Source of the DNA: a virus
Direction: 5' to 3' (one strand)
IMG/VR virus record: IMGVR_UViG_3300021127_000030
Location: 1-28,902 of that record
Length of the DNA stretch: 28,902 nucleotides
A program made the position numbers and the translations under genes. The notes beneath the pieces were generated by a model that did not search any database, was not told the origin of the DNA, and was given only the letters and a program-made list of their open reading frames with translations. Below, piece after piece: positions 22,221 through 28,902 of the stretch; within the stretch, counting starts at the first letter, position 1, and each line of letters begins with the position of its first letter.

Positions 22221-22733
22221 TTAGGTCACTGTACCAGTTGTGTTCTCAACTGTGTATTCACCAGAAACAACAATAGTCATTGGTGTTACCCAAACTGGAG
22301 CTGTTGCTGAAATTGCTGGTGCTAGAGCAGTAATGTAACCTTGACCTTGGATCAAATAATCATTTGTTGTTGATGATAAGTCTTGAACTTTAACTTCAAA
22401 AGCGATCTTGGTTTTGTTACGGCTTAGACCCATTAGACCTTGTGCTTGAACAGTACTACTTTGAGTTGTTCCTGATAATGTTGTTCCAAAGAATGTTGCT
22501 GGATCAACTACCAAGTTCATAGTAATATCGTTTGTTGCTGTTGTTGGTACAACATATTTGGCAGTTGAATCCAACTGTGGCCAAATGTGTGTGTCATTGG
22601 CATTCTTAACAACAATGTCCATTAGTGCTGGTATAGCTAGGGGTGTTGATCCTAGTGCGGTACTACCGGTAGATACATCAATCTTCAATGTAACCTGACC
22701 TGGGGTACCTGGTGCTGGGTTAATATAACTCAT
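22221..22733 (-). CDS. Major tail protein, 170 aa
   Basis: MSYINPAPGTPGQVTLKIDV with AAAGGA upstream. Beta-rich: STALGSTPLAIPALMDIVVK, NDITMNLVVDPATFFGT, KTKIAFEVKVQDLSSTTND, QGYITALAPAISATAPVW, TMTIVVSGEYTVENTTG. Lengths and strand pattern fit tail tube proteins. Its position after the tail terminator-like gene and before the chaperones and tape measure, plus the hairpin behind it, support the call. Sequence-only recognition is moderate. Confidence 0.82.
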   Translation of the reverse strand: MSYINPAPGTPGQVTLKIDVSTGSTALGSTPLAIPALMDIVVKNANDTHIWPQLDSTAKYVVPTTATNDITMNLVVDPATFFGTTLSGTTQSSTVQAQGLMGLSRNKTKIAFEVKVQDLSSTTNDYLIQGQGYITALAPAISATAPVWVTPMTIVVSGEYTVENTTGTVT

Positions 22734-22745
22734 TTTCTTTTCCTT

Positions 22746-23150
22746 TTATTGTGGTATTAATTTTACGAAGTGGAACAAGAACTCTGTAACCAATGCGTCT
22801 TCCATATAACGAGTCTGGACTGTGACCAAGCGTTGAGTTACCCCAACAGCTTCAACGGTCAATCTAGCATCCTTAATGGTCTGAACAATAGTTTCATAGT
22901 TCGGTAACACCTGCTTGGCATCTGTAACGAGGAACGCACGGATATTTGTATGTTCATTAGTGGCGCCAGTACCATCAAGAGCATTTAGAGCAGTGATTTG
23001 ATTCACTTGATCTACATCCACATAAATGTGTTTTTTGTTCTTGATATAAACTGGGTCACGATCTGTTTCATACGGCAATGTAGTGGCCACTATCGCTGGC
23101 GATAGAGCCTTCTTATTAGAATTCAGATAATCAACGATTGCTTGTCTCAT
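22746..23150 (-). CDS. Tail terminator/minor tail protein, 134 aa
   Basis: MRQAIVDYLNSNKKALSPAI at 23150, ATGA-overlapping the connector stop. DRDPVYIKNKKHIYVDVDQV, EHTNIRAFLVTDAKQVLPNY, ETIVQTIKDARLTVEAVGVT and a final ALVTEFLFHFVKLIPQ strand. The content (a helix, a beta strand with Q, then a long helix with paired strands at the end) and its place between connector and major tail protein fit a tail terminator that caps the tail tube and joins it to the head. Confidence 0.7.
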   Translation of the reverse strand: MRQAIVDYLNSNKKALSPAIVATTLPYETDRDPVYIKNKKHIYVDVDQVNQITALNALDGTGATNEHTNIRAFLVTDAKQVLPNYETIVQTIKDARLTVEAVGVTQRLVTVQTRYMEDALVTEFLFHFVKLIPQ

Positions 23151-23659
23151 CTTGTTCTATGTAACCTCATTGCTCCAGGTTTCTTTTCACTTGCGGTGAT
23201 AGAACCCTGATTCAGTATGTCGTACCAATCACCAACATTGATCAATTCCTCGAACAACATTTGGTATTTCTGTTGGTAAAATCCAATCTTGGCACGCTCA
23301 GCATTATCTTCTTTGCTAAAATCAGCAATTTTAGGCAAGATGAAATAATAAAGTGCGTAAAAGACACAAAGATAAGTGAAATCTTGTTGTCTTACTAGGA
23401 TTTGATTTGGATTAACATCTGGAACATCGCTAGCACTGGTAAAACTAGGGCTAACTGTTTCCTGTAGATATAAATCTCTCCACCAATCAGTGTATTTGAT
23501 AGCATACAAGATTCGTTGAGTACTCTTGGTTAAAAGATCCTCAACGATATCATCCGTGAGGCCTTCGTTGTTCTCGAATAGACGCTGGTCCATATCGAGA
23601 ACATCCTGATATTCGGCGAAACTAGTTACAGTTCCGCTGTTATTGGTTAAGAAGGCCAT
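23147..23659 (-). CDS. Head-tail connector/adaptor, 170 aa
   Basis: MAFLTNNSGTVTSFAEYQDV with AGGACG upstream. All-helical: VLDMDQRLFENNEGLTDDIV, EDLLTKSTQRILYAIKYTDW, VRQQDFTYLCVFYALYYFIL, KIADFSKEDNAERAKIGFYQ and a basic tail (KKPGAMRLHRTR). Helical adaptors of the gp6/gp15 type occupy this position directly after the major capsid gene and bind the portal ring. Family membership by motif is plausible, not proven. Confidence 0.75.
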   Translation of the reverse strand: MAFLTNNSGTVTSFAEYQDVLDMDQRLFENNEGLTDDIVEDLLTKSTQRILYAIKYTDWWRDLYLQETVSPSFTSASDVPDVNPNQILVRQQDFTYLCVFYALYYFILPKIADFSKEDNAERAKIGFYQQKYQMLFEELINVGDWYDILNQGSITASEKKPGAMRLHRTR

Positions 23660-23671
23660 CTGTTCGTCCTA

Positions 23672-24541
23672 TTAGTTGATGCGAGCGTCAGCTGTGATTA
23701 CAACACCGTGTTTAGCGTTCAATGTTGTAGCACCTGCTACAGCTTTCAATACTACATCAGTAGCACGGTAAGCTGGTAGGTACAATGTGTTCATATCGAT
23801 TGAACCGCGCATTGCGTGGCCAAATGCTGTACGAGCAAACACAGCGTTAGTAGCATCAGTACCAGTTACTGGAACTAGTGCGCTTTCGTAAATCTCAACA
23901 CCAGCTAATGTACCGATGTAAAAACCACGCAATACATCGTTACCAATGTCGCTTGGATTAACATAACCAGTAGCACCACTGTATGGAAGAGTTGCTGTCA
24001 AAGATTTCTTCAAATTGTAAGCACTTGCTGGGTGTACTACAGCGTAGAATGGACCTGTCAAGCGTTGTGCTCTTAGAGTTGCGGCAGCAGCCAAGATGTC
24101 TTGTGCTGTCAATTCGTGACCGCTAGCACCAATGTCGCTGTTGTAGTTCAAACCAGAGAATTGGCTGAATACTTGAGTGTCCATTGATTCAGCAATAGCA
24201 CGACCTGATTGGTCACCCAACTGACTGAATACATCGCTGTAAGCAGAGTCACGGATCATATCTGTGATCTGATGATAAACCACGTGCTCTTGTAAGCTGA
24301 TTGTGGCAGCGTTTGTGTTGGTTTGGTGTGCTGGGCTTGCTGATTCATCAGTGATCAAGTCAGCAGTTACACGATCCCAAACTGGTACTTGTAAGTTCTT
24401 ACCAGAGTGGATTGGAGCATCGAACACAGTAACCAATTGACGAGCTACTGATGTTTCATATGCTTGGTATTGCGCCTGAGTAACCAGGTTGGCAAACAGT
24501 TCGCTATTAAGCGAGGTATTAATGTTTGATGGATATGACAT
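23672..24541 (-). CDS. Major capsid protein, 289 aa
   Basis: MSYPSNINTSLNSELFANLV with AAAGGA about 8 bases upstream. The N-terminal helix (TQAQYQAYETSVARQLVTVF) and HSGKNLQVPVWDRVTADLI lead into SLQEHVVYHQITDMIRDSAY. It then shows QSGRAIAESMDTQVFSQF, and domain A elements (AAATLRAQRLTGPFYAVVHP, GFYIGTLAGVEIYESALVPV), ending AKHGVVITADARIN. The layout (E-loop region with HVVY, a spine helix, then FYAVVHP and G-A-G-I) fits the HK97 capsid fold. It lies between scaffold and connector. No N-terminal delta domain is evident; the separate scaffold gene serves instead. Confidence 0.92.
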   Translation of the reverse strand: MSYPSNINTSLNSELFANLVTQAQYQAYETSVARQLVTVFDAPIHSGKNLQVPVWDRVTADLITDESASPAHQTNTNAATISLQEHVVYHQITDMIRDSAYSDVFSQLGDQSGRAIAESMDTQVFSQFSGLNYNSDIGASGHELTAQDILAAAATLRAQRLTGPFYAVVHPASAYNLKKSLTATLPYSGATGYVNPSDIGNDVLRGFYIGTLAGVEIYESALVPVTGTDATNAVFARTAFGHAMRGSIDMNTLYLPAYRATDVVLKAVAGATTLNAKHGVVITADARIN

Positions 24542-24558
24542 TTTAATGTTCCTTTAGT

Positions 24559-25245
24559 TTATATTTTTTTAAGAGCTTGTGCTTGTGCCCATATCTTACG
24601 GTGCGCGGCTAGGCTCATATCTAATTTTGAGATATCAATCCCATCACTAGGACCTTGATTGATATTGCTCCTACTATTGACAGTAGCAGGAGTAGCCGAC
24701 ACAAAGTGCGGATTCGAATCTAAAAATTCGCGTACTAAATCGTCGACTCCAAGAGGTTCACCGCGGTCATTATAACGAACAGTTCCTCTACTATCTACTA
24801 CTTCAACTTCACCATCATCATTTAATCGAACATTTGAACTTAATAATGCTTTTACCTGATCAGCGTTCACAGCACGGTATTTGGCAGCGGCACTGATAAG
24901 AGGACTATTAACCTTATATTCTTTAATAATGTGGTCTCTCTTTTGGATCTCTTGATCCTTTTTATAAGCAAGTTCTTGTAGAGTCTTTTCAAACTCCCCA
25001 CGCTTGAGTTGTTCAGCTTGACGGCGTTGTTCCGCTTCACTTTTCAACTGACGAAGTTCTTCTGGATCGCCCAAGTCCTCGTAAGGTTTGGTAATCTTTT
25101 TAGTGATACTTGACTTCATTCGAGCCATCATATCATCAACTTCTTTTTGTGTGTAAGACTTTGCTTCTTGTGCCTGGCTTTCACTAGCTTGTAGTGCCGC
25201 GTCAGTAGCGTTTTGTTGTGCTATGGTATTGTTATATGAGTCCAT
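24559..25245 (-). CDS. Scaffolding protein, 228 aa
   Basis: MDSYNNTIAQQNATDAALQA with AGAGGA upstream. Long charged coiled coil (YTQKEVDDMMARMKSSITKK, ELRQLKSEAEQRRQAEQLKR, KKDQEIQKRDHIIKEY, residues about 30-110), then KYRAVNADQVKALLSSNVRL, EVVDSRGTVRYNDRGEPLGV and a C-terminal helix (AAHRKIWAQAQALKKI) typical of capsid-binding tails. It stands directly before the capsid gene. Assembly chaperone of the prohead, lost or degraded at maturation. No protease gene is visible, so removal would be by exit. Confidence 0.88.
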   Translation of the reverse strand: MDSYNNTIAQQNATDAALQASESQAQEAKSYTQKEVDDMMARMKSSITKKITKPYEDLGDPEELRQLKSEAEQRRQAEQLKRGEFEKTLQELAYKKDQEIQKRDHIIKEYKVNSPLISAAAKYRAVNADQVKALLSSNVRLNDDGEVEVVDSRGTVRYNDRGEPLGVDDLVREFLDSNPHFVSATPATVNSRSNINQGPSDGIDISKLDMSLAAHRKIWAQAQALKKI

Positions 25246-25320
25246 ATTCCTCTCGCCTCCCTTTAGAGTATTAAATTGTATTTATTGATAGTGATTAAGA
25301 ACCCATATCAAATGGCAGAA

Positions 25321-25536
25321 TTAACCGCCTCTTCCTGACTTCTTCATTGGAACACTATGTGACATTGACGCACGAGTTCCGTGATAGTTCTTTTGTCCAG
25401 GTGCGGCACCTTTGCTACGAGCAATGGCACCAATAACACCACCAGGTACACCAGCGGCTTTTAATTGTGCCGCACGACCACCGTGACCTAATGCGTTTGA
25501 TTTACCTTCGAACTTGCCTGATTTTTTAGTATCCAT
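25321..25536 (-). CDS. Small basic Gly-rich head-region protein, 71 aa
   Basis: MDTKKSGKFEGKSNALGHGG with AAGGAGAT upstream. Very basic and Gly/Ala-rich (RAAQLKAAGVPGGVIGAIAR, SKGAAPGQKNYHGTRASMSH, PMKKSGRGG). Such short cationic proteins occur near capsid genes in many aquatic phages and are plausible DNA-binding or capsid-interior proteins. Function not established. It is separated by 75 bases from the scaffold gene. Confidence 0.68.
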   Translation of the reverse strand: MDTKKSGKFEGKSNALGHGGRAAQLKAAGVPGGVIGAIARSKGAAPGQKNYHGTRASMSHSVPMKKSGRGG

Positions 25537-25547
25537 TTAGGATCTCC

Positions 25548-26045
25548 TTATTTGTATGATTCAGCTGGAGTTTCAGGTTTACCTAATTTGCCCCAGAACT
25601 TATCTTGTTCAGGTGTTGGTAAACTAGATTCCAACATCCAACATAATTTATGAACTGTCTGTAGGTAATCAGCAACTATGTTCTGTAGACCGTATGCCTT
25701 GGCATCTCCAGTTAGTTCAAATACTTCATTGGCACAAGTGATCAAAGTATCTAAATCTGCGTATAGAATTTTGACCATTTCTTCTGCGTTAGGTGCCACT
25801 GTTTCATCTTTGATATCAGCTAGAGCAATAATCCTAGCTAGACTAAATGGCACAATCTCACCTAGTGTTTTTAAGCCTTCGGCCAAAGTGTCAATTTCTT
25901 CTTGTAGTTCTTCATAGACTTTTTGAAACAATTTATGATTACTATAAAAACCCATACCTTGTACATTCACGTGGAATCCGTGACTCTTAGTGTATAGGAT
26001 AAAGTTGTTGGCCCAAAGGCGTTTTGTTGAGTCTTCTATTGACAT
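25548..26045 (-). CDS. dps: Dps/ferritin-like protein, 165 aa
   Basis: MSIEDSTKRLWANNFILYTK with AAGGAA upstream. It matches the Dps helix layout: KSHGFHVNVQGMGFYSNHKL, FQKVYEELQEEIDTLAEGLK, then LGEIVPFSLARIIALADI, EEMVKILYADLDTLITCANE, and the helix IVADYLQTVHKLCWMLES. The ferroxidase-centre positions keep the canonical spacing of Dps proteins: His25, His37 (+12), Asp52 (+15) and Glu56 (+4). The aspartate usually four residues after the second His is Gln41, so iron oxidation may be altered. Dps binds DNA and stores iron as a hollow 12-mer. Here it lies inside the head operon, between portal-side genes and scaffold, so it could be a late protective factor or a packaged/virion protein. Family assignment is strong; role inferred. 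Confidence 0.9.
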   Translation of the reverse strand: MSIEDSTKRLWANNFILYTKSHGFHVNVQGMGFYSNHKLFQKVYEELQEEIDTLAEGLKTLGEIVPFSLARIIALADIKDETVAPNAEEMVKILYADLDTLITCANEVFELTGDAKAYGLQNIVADYLQTVHKLCWMLESSLPTPEQDKFWGKLGKPETPAESYK

Positions 26046-26046
26046 A

Positions 26047-26232
26047 TTATTTTCCTTGAGCTACCTTGGTCATATGATTGTGAACACGGCCTTCTACACC
26101 TTTCTTCTTGGCTGTTGAATGAGCTGTGTTTAAGGCGATAGCTACAGCCTGTGCGTGTGGTTTACCCGCGGCCATCTCTGTGGCGATATTTTGACCTATG
26201 GTCTTAGCTGAGTATCCTTTGATAAGTGGCAT
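26047..26232 (-). CDS. Small conserved phage protein (MPLIKGYS type), 61 aa
   Basis: MPLIKGYSAKTIGQNIATEM at 26232, with AAGGAGAT 7 bases upstream; the longer frame to 26337 runs through the neighbouring gene and is not used. Reads AAGKPHAQAVAIALNTAHS, then AKKKGVEGRVHNHMTKVAQ. The pattern K-GYS-K-I--NI--EM--GKP--QAVA-AL--A is very common in phages, typically beside portal or capsid genes. Function unknown to me. Overlaps nothing essential and ends two bases before the Dps start. Confidence 0.8.
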   Translation of the reverse strand: MPLIKGYSAKTIGQNIATEMAAGKPHAQAVAIALNTAHSTAKKKGVEGRVHNHMTKVAQGK

Positions 26233-26242
26233 TGCTATCTCC

Positions 26243-26443
26243 TTAAGCGTATGTGCTAGAATCCGTGTGGCCCATTGTGTGAAGTATCTCGCCCTGACGG
26301 TTATACAGTTTGGTTGTATAACCATCGCGGTGTTCATTCTTCATATAACTACGAGCATCTTCCTCACGAGTAAAGAAGCGTTCAATGGTTTCTAGCCTTC
26401 CAGCTATCCATTTGTGAATCTGAACTTTGTGATTGGTAACCAT
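26243..26443 (-). CDS. Hypothetical head-region protein, 66 aa
   Basis: MVTNHKVQIHKWIAGRLETI at 26443, ending EILHTMGHTDSSTYA. Contains RFFTREEDARSYMKNEHRDG and YTTKLYNRQGEIL, resembling a small beta-alpha-beta fold. No strong Shine-Dalgarno; it follows the stop of the 88-aa gene by three bases and is likely coupled. No domain recognised. Confidence 0.65.
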   Translation of the reverse strand: MVTNHKVQIHKWIAGRLETIERFFTREEDARSYMKNEHRDGYTTKLYNRQGEILHTMGHTDSSTYA

Positions 26444-26446
26444 AGA

Positions 26447-26713
26447 TTATTTCTTAGCTTCAAATTGTGGTACTGAAATTGTAGCCATATCAATTGACTT
26501 AGTAATATCACCAGATTCCATTGGACTCCAGCTTGGATTGAAATCGTGTCCTGAACCGATCTTGTTGTCAGTACGAGTTTGAGCGGCTGTTATTTCTGGG
26601 ATTGCCAGTTTCACATCTTTTGGAATTGAGCGCATACCATCACTGACAGCACTATTTCCGAATTGTTCTTGTTGACTTGCGTTTGGATTTACTCCGTTTG
26701 GTAACATTGGCAT
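26447..26713 (-). CDS. Hypothetical head-region protein, 88 aa
   Basis: MPMLPNGVNPNASQQEQFGN with AAAGGAGG upstream, a strong site. Low in hydrophobics, likely disordered: SDGMRSIPKDVKLAIPEITA, GSGHDFNPSWSPMESGDITK, ending VPQFEAKK. Probably a minor virion or assembly protein because of its place between portal and capsid modules. No family recognised. Confidence 0.65.
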   Translation of the reverse strand: MPMLPNGVNPNASQQEQFGNSAVSDGMRSIPKDVKLAIPEITAAQTRTDNKIGSGHDFNPSWSPMESGDITKSIDMATISVPQFEAKK

Positions 26714-26714
26714 A

Positions 26715-27149
26715 TTAGCCTCCTTTAGTTGGTTTAAGTGGATTTGGCCCTACTTTCGGTGGCCAGTTTACATACAATGGTTTCTTGACAGGATCCACTC
26801 CTGCTGGGAAATTGTATTTCTTTTGAGCGGCGCTTTGTAAAGCACCATACATCTTGTCGCTATTGGGACCATAACTGTCTACAGCCTGTTGGGGCATTAT
26901 TTCGCCTTTGGTATTCCAGTTCAAGGCCTGTGCTGGATTACCCATATCGGTCTCAGTAAAAGGCTTACCAGGCACAATCATAGGCGCACCTTGACGACCC
27001 ATAGGTGGTTCATAGTTAGGTCCAGCAAATAGATTCATCTCACTAGCGTGATAGTCTGTTGGGACTAGGTTGCCACTGTGTGTATCTATTTGTGTACCAG
27101 CACGGATTCGCTCCCGGGCATTTGTTGTCACATTCTTTTGAGGTTTCAT
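26715..27149 (-). CDS. Hypothetical head-region protein, 144 aa, Pro/Asn-rich
   Basis: MKPQKNVTTNARERIRAGTQ at 27149, ATGA-type overlap with the end of the portal gene. Largely disordered and Pro/Gly/Asn-rich: NLFAGPNYEPPMGRQGAPMI, MYGALQSAAQKKYNFPAGVD, and a closing YVNWPPKVGPNPLKPTKGG. A structural or internal head protein is plausible from context. I do not recognise a fold. Confidence 0.65.
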   Translation of the reverse strand: MKPQKNVTTNARERIRAGTQIDTHSGNLVPTDYHASEMNLFAGPNYEPPMGRQGAPMIVPGKPFTETDMGNPAQALNWNTKGEIMPQQAVDSYGPNSDKMYGALQSAAQKKYNFPAGVDPVKKPLYVNWPPKVGPNPLKPTKGG

Positions 27150-28681
27150 AATTGATTACCTGTTGTCTTGGCACTGGTCTTCATATTCAAGTTGGGCAAG
27201 TTCAATGTGGATTTGCCTGTGGGCTGTGAACTTACCTTGATATTACCATATTGATCTACGGTAGCAGGACCTTCAGCACTTGGTTCAACTTCTTGTTGAT
27301 TATAATTTTCAGTAACCTTAGCTAGTTCTTCAGAAGTAGCACTTGGGCCAGCTTCTTCAATTGATAAATCTTCTGCTAGTAATTCAATCAACTTGCGGTC
27401 AATCATAGCCAGTACATCTGGACTTGTAGCAGAGGCCTTGGCCACTTGTAATTTGGTGTATTCAGCGTTCTTGTCCTGGATACCATAACTGTCTTGATAA
27501 CGAATTTCGCCTGTCCATTCGCGAGCTTGGAACCTAGCAAAGATTTCCCACAACTGTTCTTCAGCATCTTCTAAGTTGCCGGCCATCTCTGCCAGTTTGG
27601 CATTGAGCAATTGAAATTCAGTTGCCATTGCCACGCCTGACAATAATTTCTGTCCACTAGCACGAACACTACCAGTATTGGCCATTAGGTCAATAGCGGC
27701 TGTGGCGTGGTCAATACTTTGATATATTCCGCCTATTTGTGCGCCTGAGGTTTCTAAAAGATATGGTTTTAAGCCTGGATCCAAATTCTCTGGCATAGCA
27801 ACTATGCTGCCAGCGCCAGCGGAGGCCATAGTTTCATTGGTCTTTACCAATGAAGGGTGATTGTCTAGTCTAATTGCCTGTTCTACTTCACTGAGTTGAT
27901 TATAGATAAACTGTTGTGTCTTGGCAATATCTTGAATAGCACTAACACCAAAGCCTCTTACTAAGGATTTTTGATTGTAAACAATAACTAGAGGAATAAA
28001 GCCCAAGTTATTAGGTACCACAGTTTCAGCTAATTCTTCGCGGGTGTCATAGTTGACTTCGTGTGTGGTGATAGTTTCTGTGGTCCATTCTTTAACAGTC
28101 TGTACTGAGCCATTGATCTCTTCCACATATTTCACATAGACTAGTTCATAGCGTCCTGTAACATCACGCTCCCAACGCCAGTCTATAACAACTAGGGGAC
28201 TTAGAATCGACGCATAAGGTCTAACACCAACAGCTTCTTCATCGGCCTTGGTAATAGCACCTATATCTGGCTTGCTCATTAATACCCAGCAATGACCAAA
28301 CACACTTGCCCAGGTTGAAACTTCTTTCATAAAGGCATCAAGGTCGCGGCCATCAAGGTCCGCATCATCCAGAAAATCTAGTGTTTCTGGAAGGCCTTCT
28401 AGTGTGCCAAGATCACGCTCGGGTTTTTCCTGGAAGAGAAAGCTATTGTAGACATTGATGACCGACTTACAATGGTTATGAAGAGGAGTTTGCTGTAAGC
28501 GTTGTCCATACTCCATATCTGTTTCTAGTTGATATCTAGTGAGCAATTGATAGCGTTGATAATCCTCACCGCCCATATAGCTTACTAATAAGAAGCGCCA
28601 GTTGGCACGGTTATAGTTGTAGAATCTGTTGGGACTGGCAATACGCCCCAGCTGTTCATCAACAATTTGAATTATACTCAT
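27146..28681 (-). CDS. Portal protein, 511 aa
   Basis: Starts MSIIQIVDEQLGRIASPNRF at 28681, overlapping the terL stop (ATGA); an in-frame start 17 codons upstream lies inside terL and is discarded. Typical portal content: YNYNRANWRFLLVSYMGGED, HNHCKSVINVYNSFLFQEKP, DLDAFMKEVSTWASVFGHCW, PYASILSPLVVIDWRWERDV, then the long helical crown-wing region (FGVSAIQDIAKTQQFIYNQL, VEQAIRLDNHPSLVKTNETM, SGQKLLSGVAMATEFQLLNA). The C-terminal 60 residues are polar and likely disordered. Forms the 12-mer through which TerL pumps DNA. Secure from motif and context. Confidence 0.93.
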   Translation of the reverse strand: MSIIQIVDEQLGRIASPNRFYNYNRANWRFLLVSYMGGEDYQRYQLLTRYQLETDMEYGQRLQQTPLHNHCKSVINVYNSFLFQEKPERDLGTLEGLPETLDFLDDADLDGRDLDAFMKEVSTWASVFGHCWVLMSKPDIGAITKADEEAVGVRPYASILSPLVVIDWRWERDVTGRYELVYVKYVEEINGSVQTVKEWTTETITTHEVNYDTREELAETVVPNNLGFIPLVIVYNQKSLVRGFGVSAIQDIAKTQQFIYNQLSEVEQAIRLDNHPSLVKTNETMASAGAGSIVAMPENLDPGLKPYLLETSGAQIGGIYQSIDHATAAIDLMANTGSVRASGQKLLSGVAMATEFQLLNAKLAEMAGNLEDAEEQLWEIFARFQAREWTGEIRYQDSYGIQDKNAEYTKLQVAKASATSPDVLAMIDRKLIELLAEDLSIEEAGPSATSEELAKVTENYNQQEVEPSAEGPATVDQYGNIKVSSQPTGKSTLNLPNLNMKTSAKTTGNQL

Positions 28682-28902
28682 ACTCTCATTCCTTGAATTG
28701 TAGGACCTTTGTAGACGCCCTGATGTCCCCAACGCTGTGTAGTCACTGGGAACTGACTTGTATCTCTTCGCACTGGGAACAAATAATCGACCAAATAACC
28801 CAGTGCGTCATTCATATGATCGTAACCACTATCCTTGTCAGGCTGTACTGTGCCTTCTTTGTAAGTGTGTCGTTCTAAACTCTCGATAGTGTATTTACAC
28901 TG
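28678..28902 (-). CDS. terL: Terminase large subunit, C-terminal part (continuation across the circle junction)
   Basis: This end carries a second copy of the 99-base overlap (28804-28902) and then 41 codons plus stop that complete TerL. The segment reads DKDSGYDHMNDA, then LGYLVDYLFPVRRDTSQFPV and ends KGPTIQGMRV. The DH--DA pair is the expected last acidic motif of the terminase nuclease. Stop TGA at 28680-28678 overlaps the portal ATG at 28681-28679. Confidence 0.95.
   Translation of the reverse strand, partial: QCKYTIESLERHTYKEGTVQPDKDSGYDHMNDALGYLVDYLFPVRRDTSQFPVTTQRWGHQGVYKGPTIQGMRV
28804..28902. repeat. Direct terminal repeat, right copy (99 bp)
   Basis: Identical to bases 1-99; see the left copy. 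Merging the two gives a single circular molecule of about 28,803 bases with an intact terL. Confidence 0.97.

Noticed and set aside
25548-26045. The Dps-like protein as ordinary scaffold or structural helical protein
   Set aside because: The exact spacing of ferroxidase residues and the order of helices fit Dps far better than a generic helical protein.
1-28902. Integrase, repressor, attachment sites, CRISPR arrays, insertion sequences or tRNA genes
   Set aside because: No matching motif, regularly spaced repeat or inverted-repeat-flanked transposase was seen on either strand.

Overview
The window is a complete or near-complete genome of a small AT-rich tailed phage. It has siphovirus architecture: a long tape measure, separate head and tail modules and a lambda J-like tail tip. 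The first 99 bases (1-99) are repeated exactly at 28804-28902. The large terminase gene runs off the left edge and continues in frame at the right edge. The molecule is therefore circular or circularly permuted, with about 28,803 unique bases, and the repeat is most simply an assembly overlap. No host is identifiable. Shine-Dalgarno sites are common (AAGGAG type) and the fibre and small head-region proteins resemble those of uncultured aquatic phages, so an aquatic bacterial host is a reasonable guess. I see no integrase, repressor or attachment site, so a lytic life style is likely.

Almost everything is on the minus strand and reads as one long tour of the circle. From TerS the order is: TerS (1946-1437), a coiled-coil plus membrane-anchor protein resembling XhlA (1433-1149), TerL (1149 through the junction to 28678), portal (28681-27146), four small head-region proteins, a Dps/ferritin-like protein (26045-25548), a small basic protein, scaffold (25245-24559), major capsid (24541-23672), connector, tail terminator-like protein, major tail protein (22733-22221), a strong hairpin, a 59-aa ORF, the tape-measure chaperone pair G/GT made by a predicted -1 frameshift (21965-21409), a gp10-like protein, tape measure (21090-18754), distal tail proteins, the tail tip protein split around a large adhesin (17727-13849), and a fibre/adhesin block (13067-5355) that includes a 1489-aa repeat protein.

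A second minus-strand operon (5173-2299) begins at its own predicted promoter, just behind the terminator of the tail operon. It holds eight small to medium genes, mostly of unknown function: two unrecognised proteins, a zinc-knuckle protein, an HNH-like conserved phage protein and coiled-coil proteins. It ends at a strong terminator (2222-2237). I find no polymerase, primase, helicase or endolysin, so replication and lysis genes are either absent or hidden among the unknowns.

Two small genes are on the plus strand, against the flow. One is a 55-aa ORF with a good promoter (2049-2216). The other is a 101-aa Cys4 protein (13195-13500), followed by a strikingly structured RNA (12-bp closing stem, three internal hairpins) and a clean terminator. 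A second structured, pseudoknot-capable RNA lies at the 3' end of the tail operon (5258-5347). The most unusual items are these two RNA elements, the phage Dps protein, the split tail-tip gene, and a cluster of TAGTGTY heptamers inside the first gene of the second operon.
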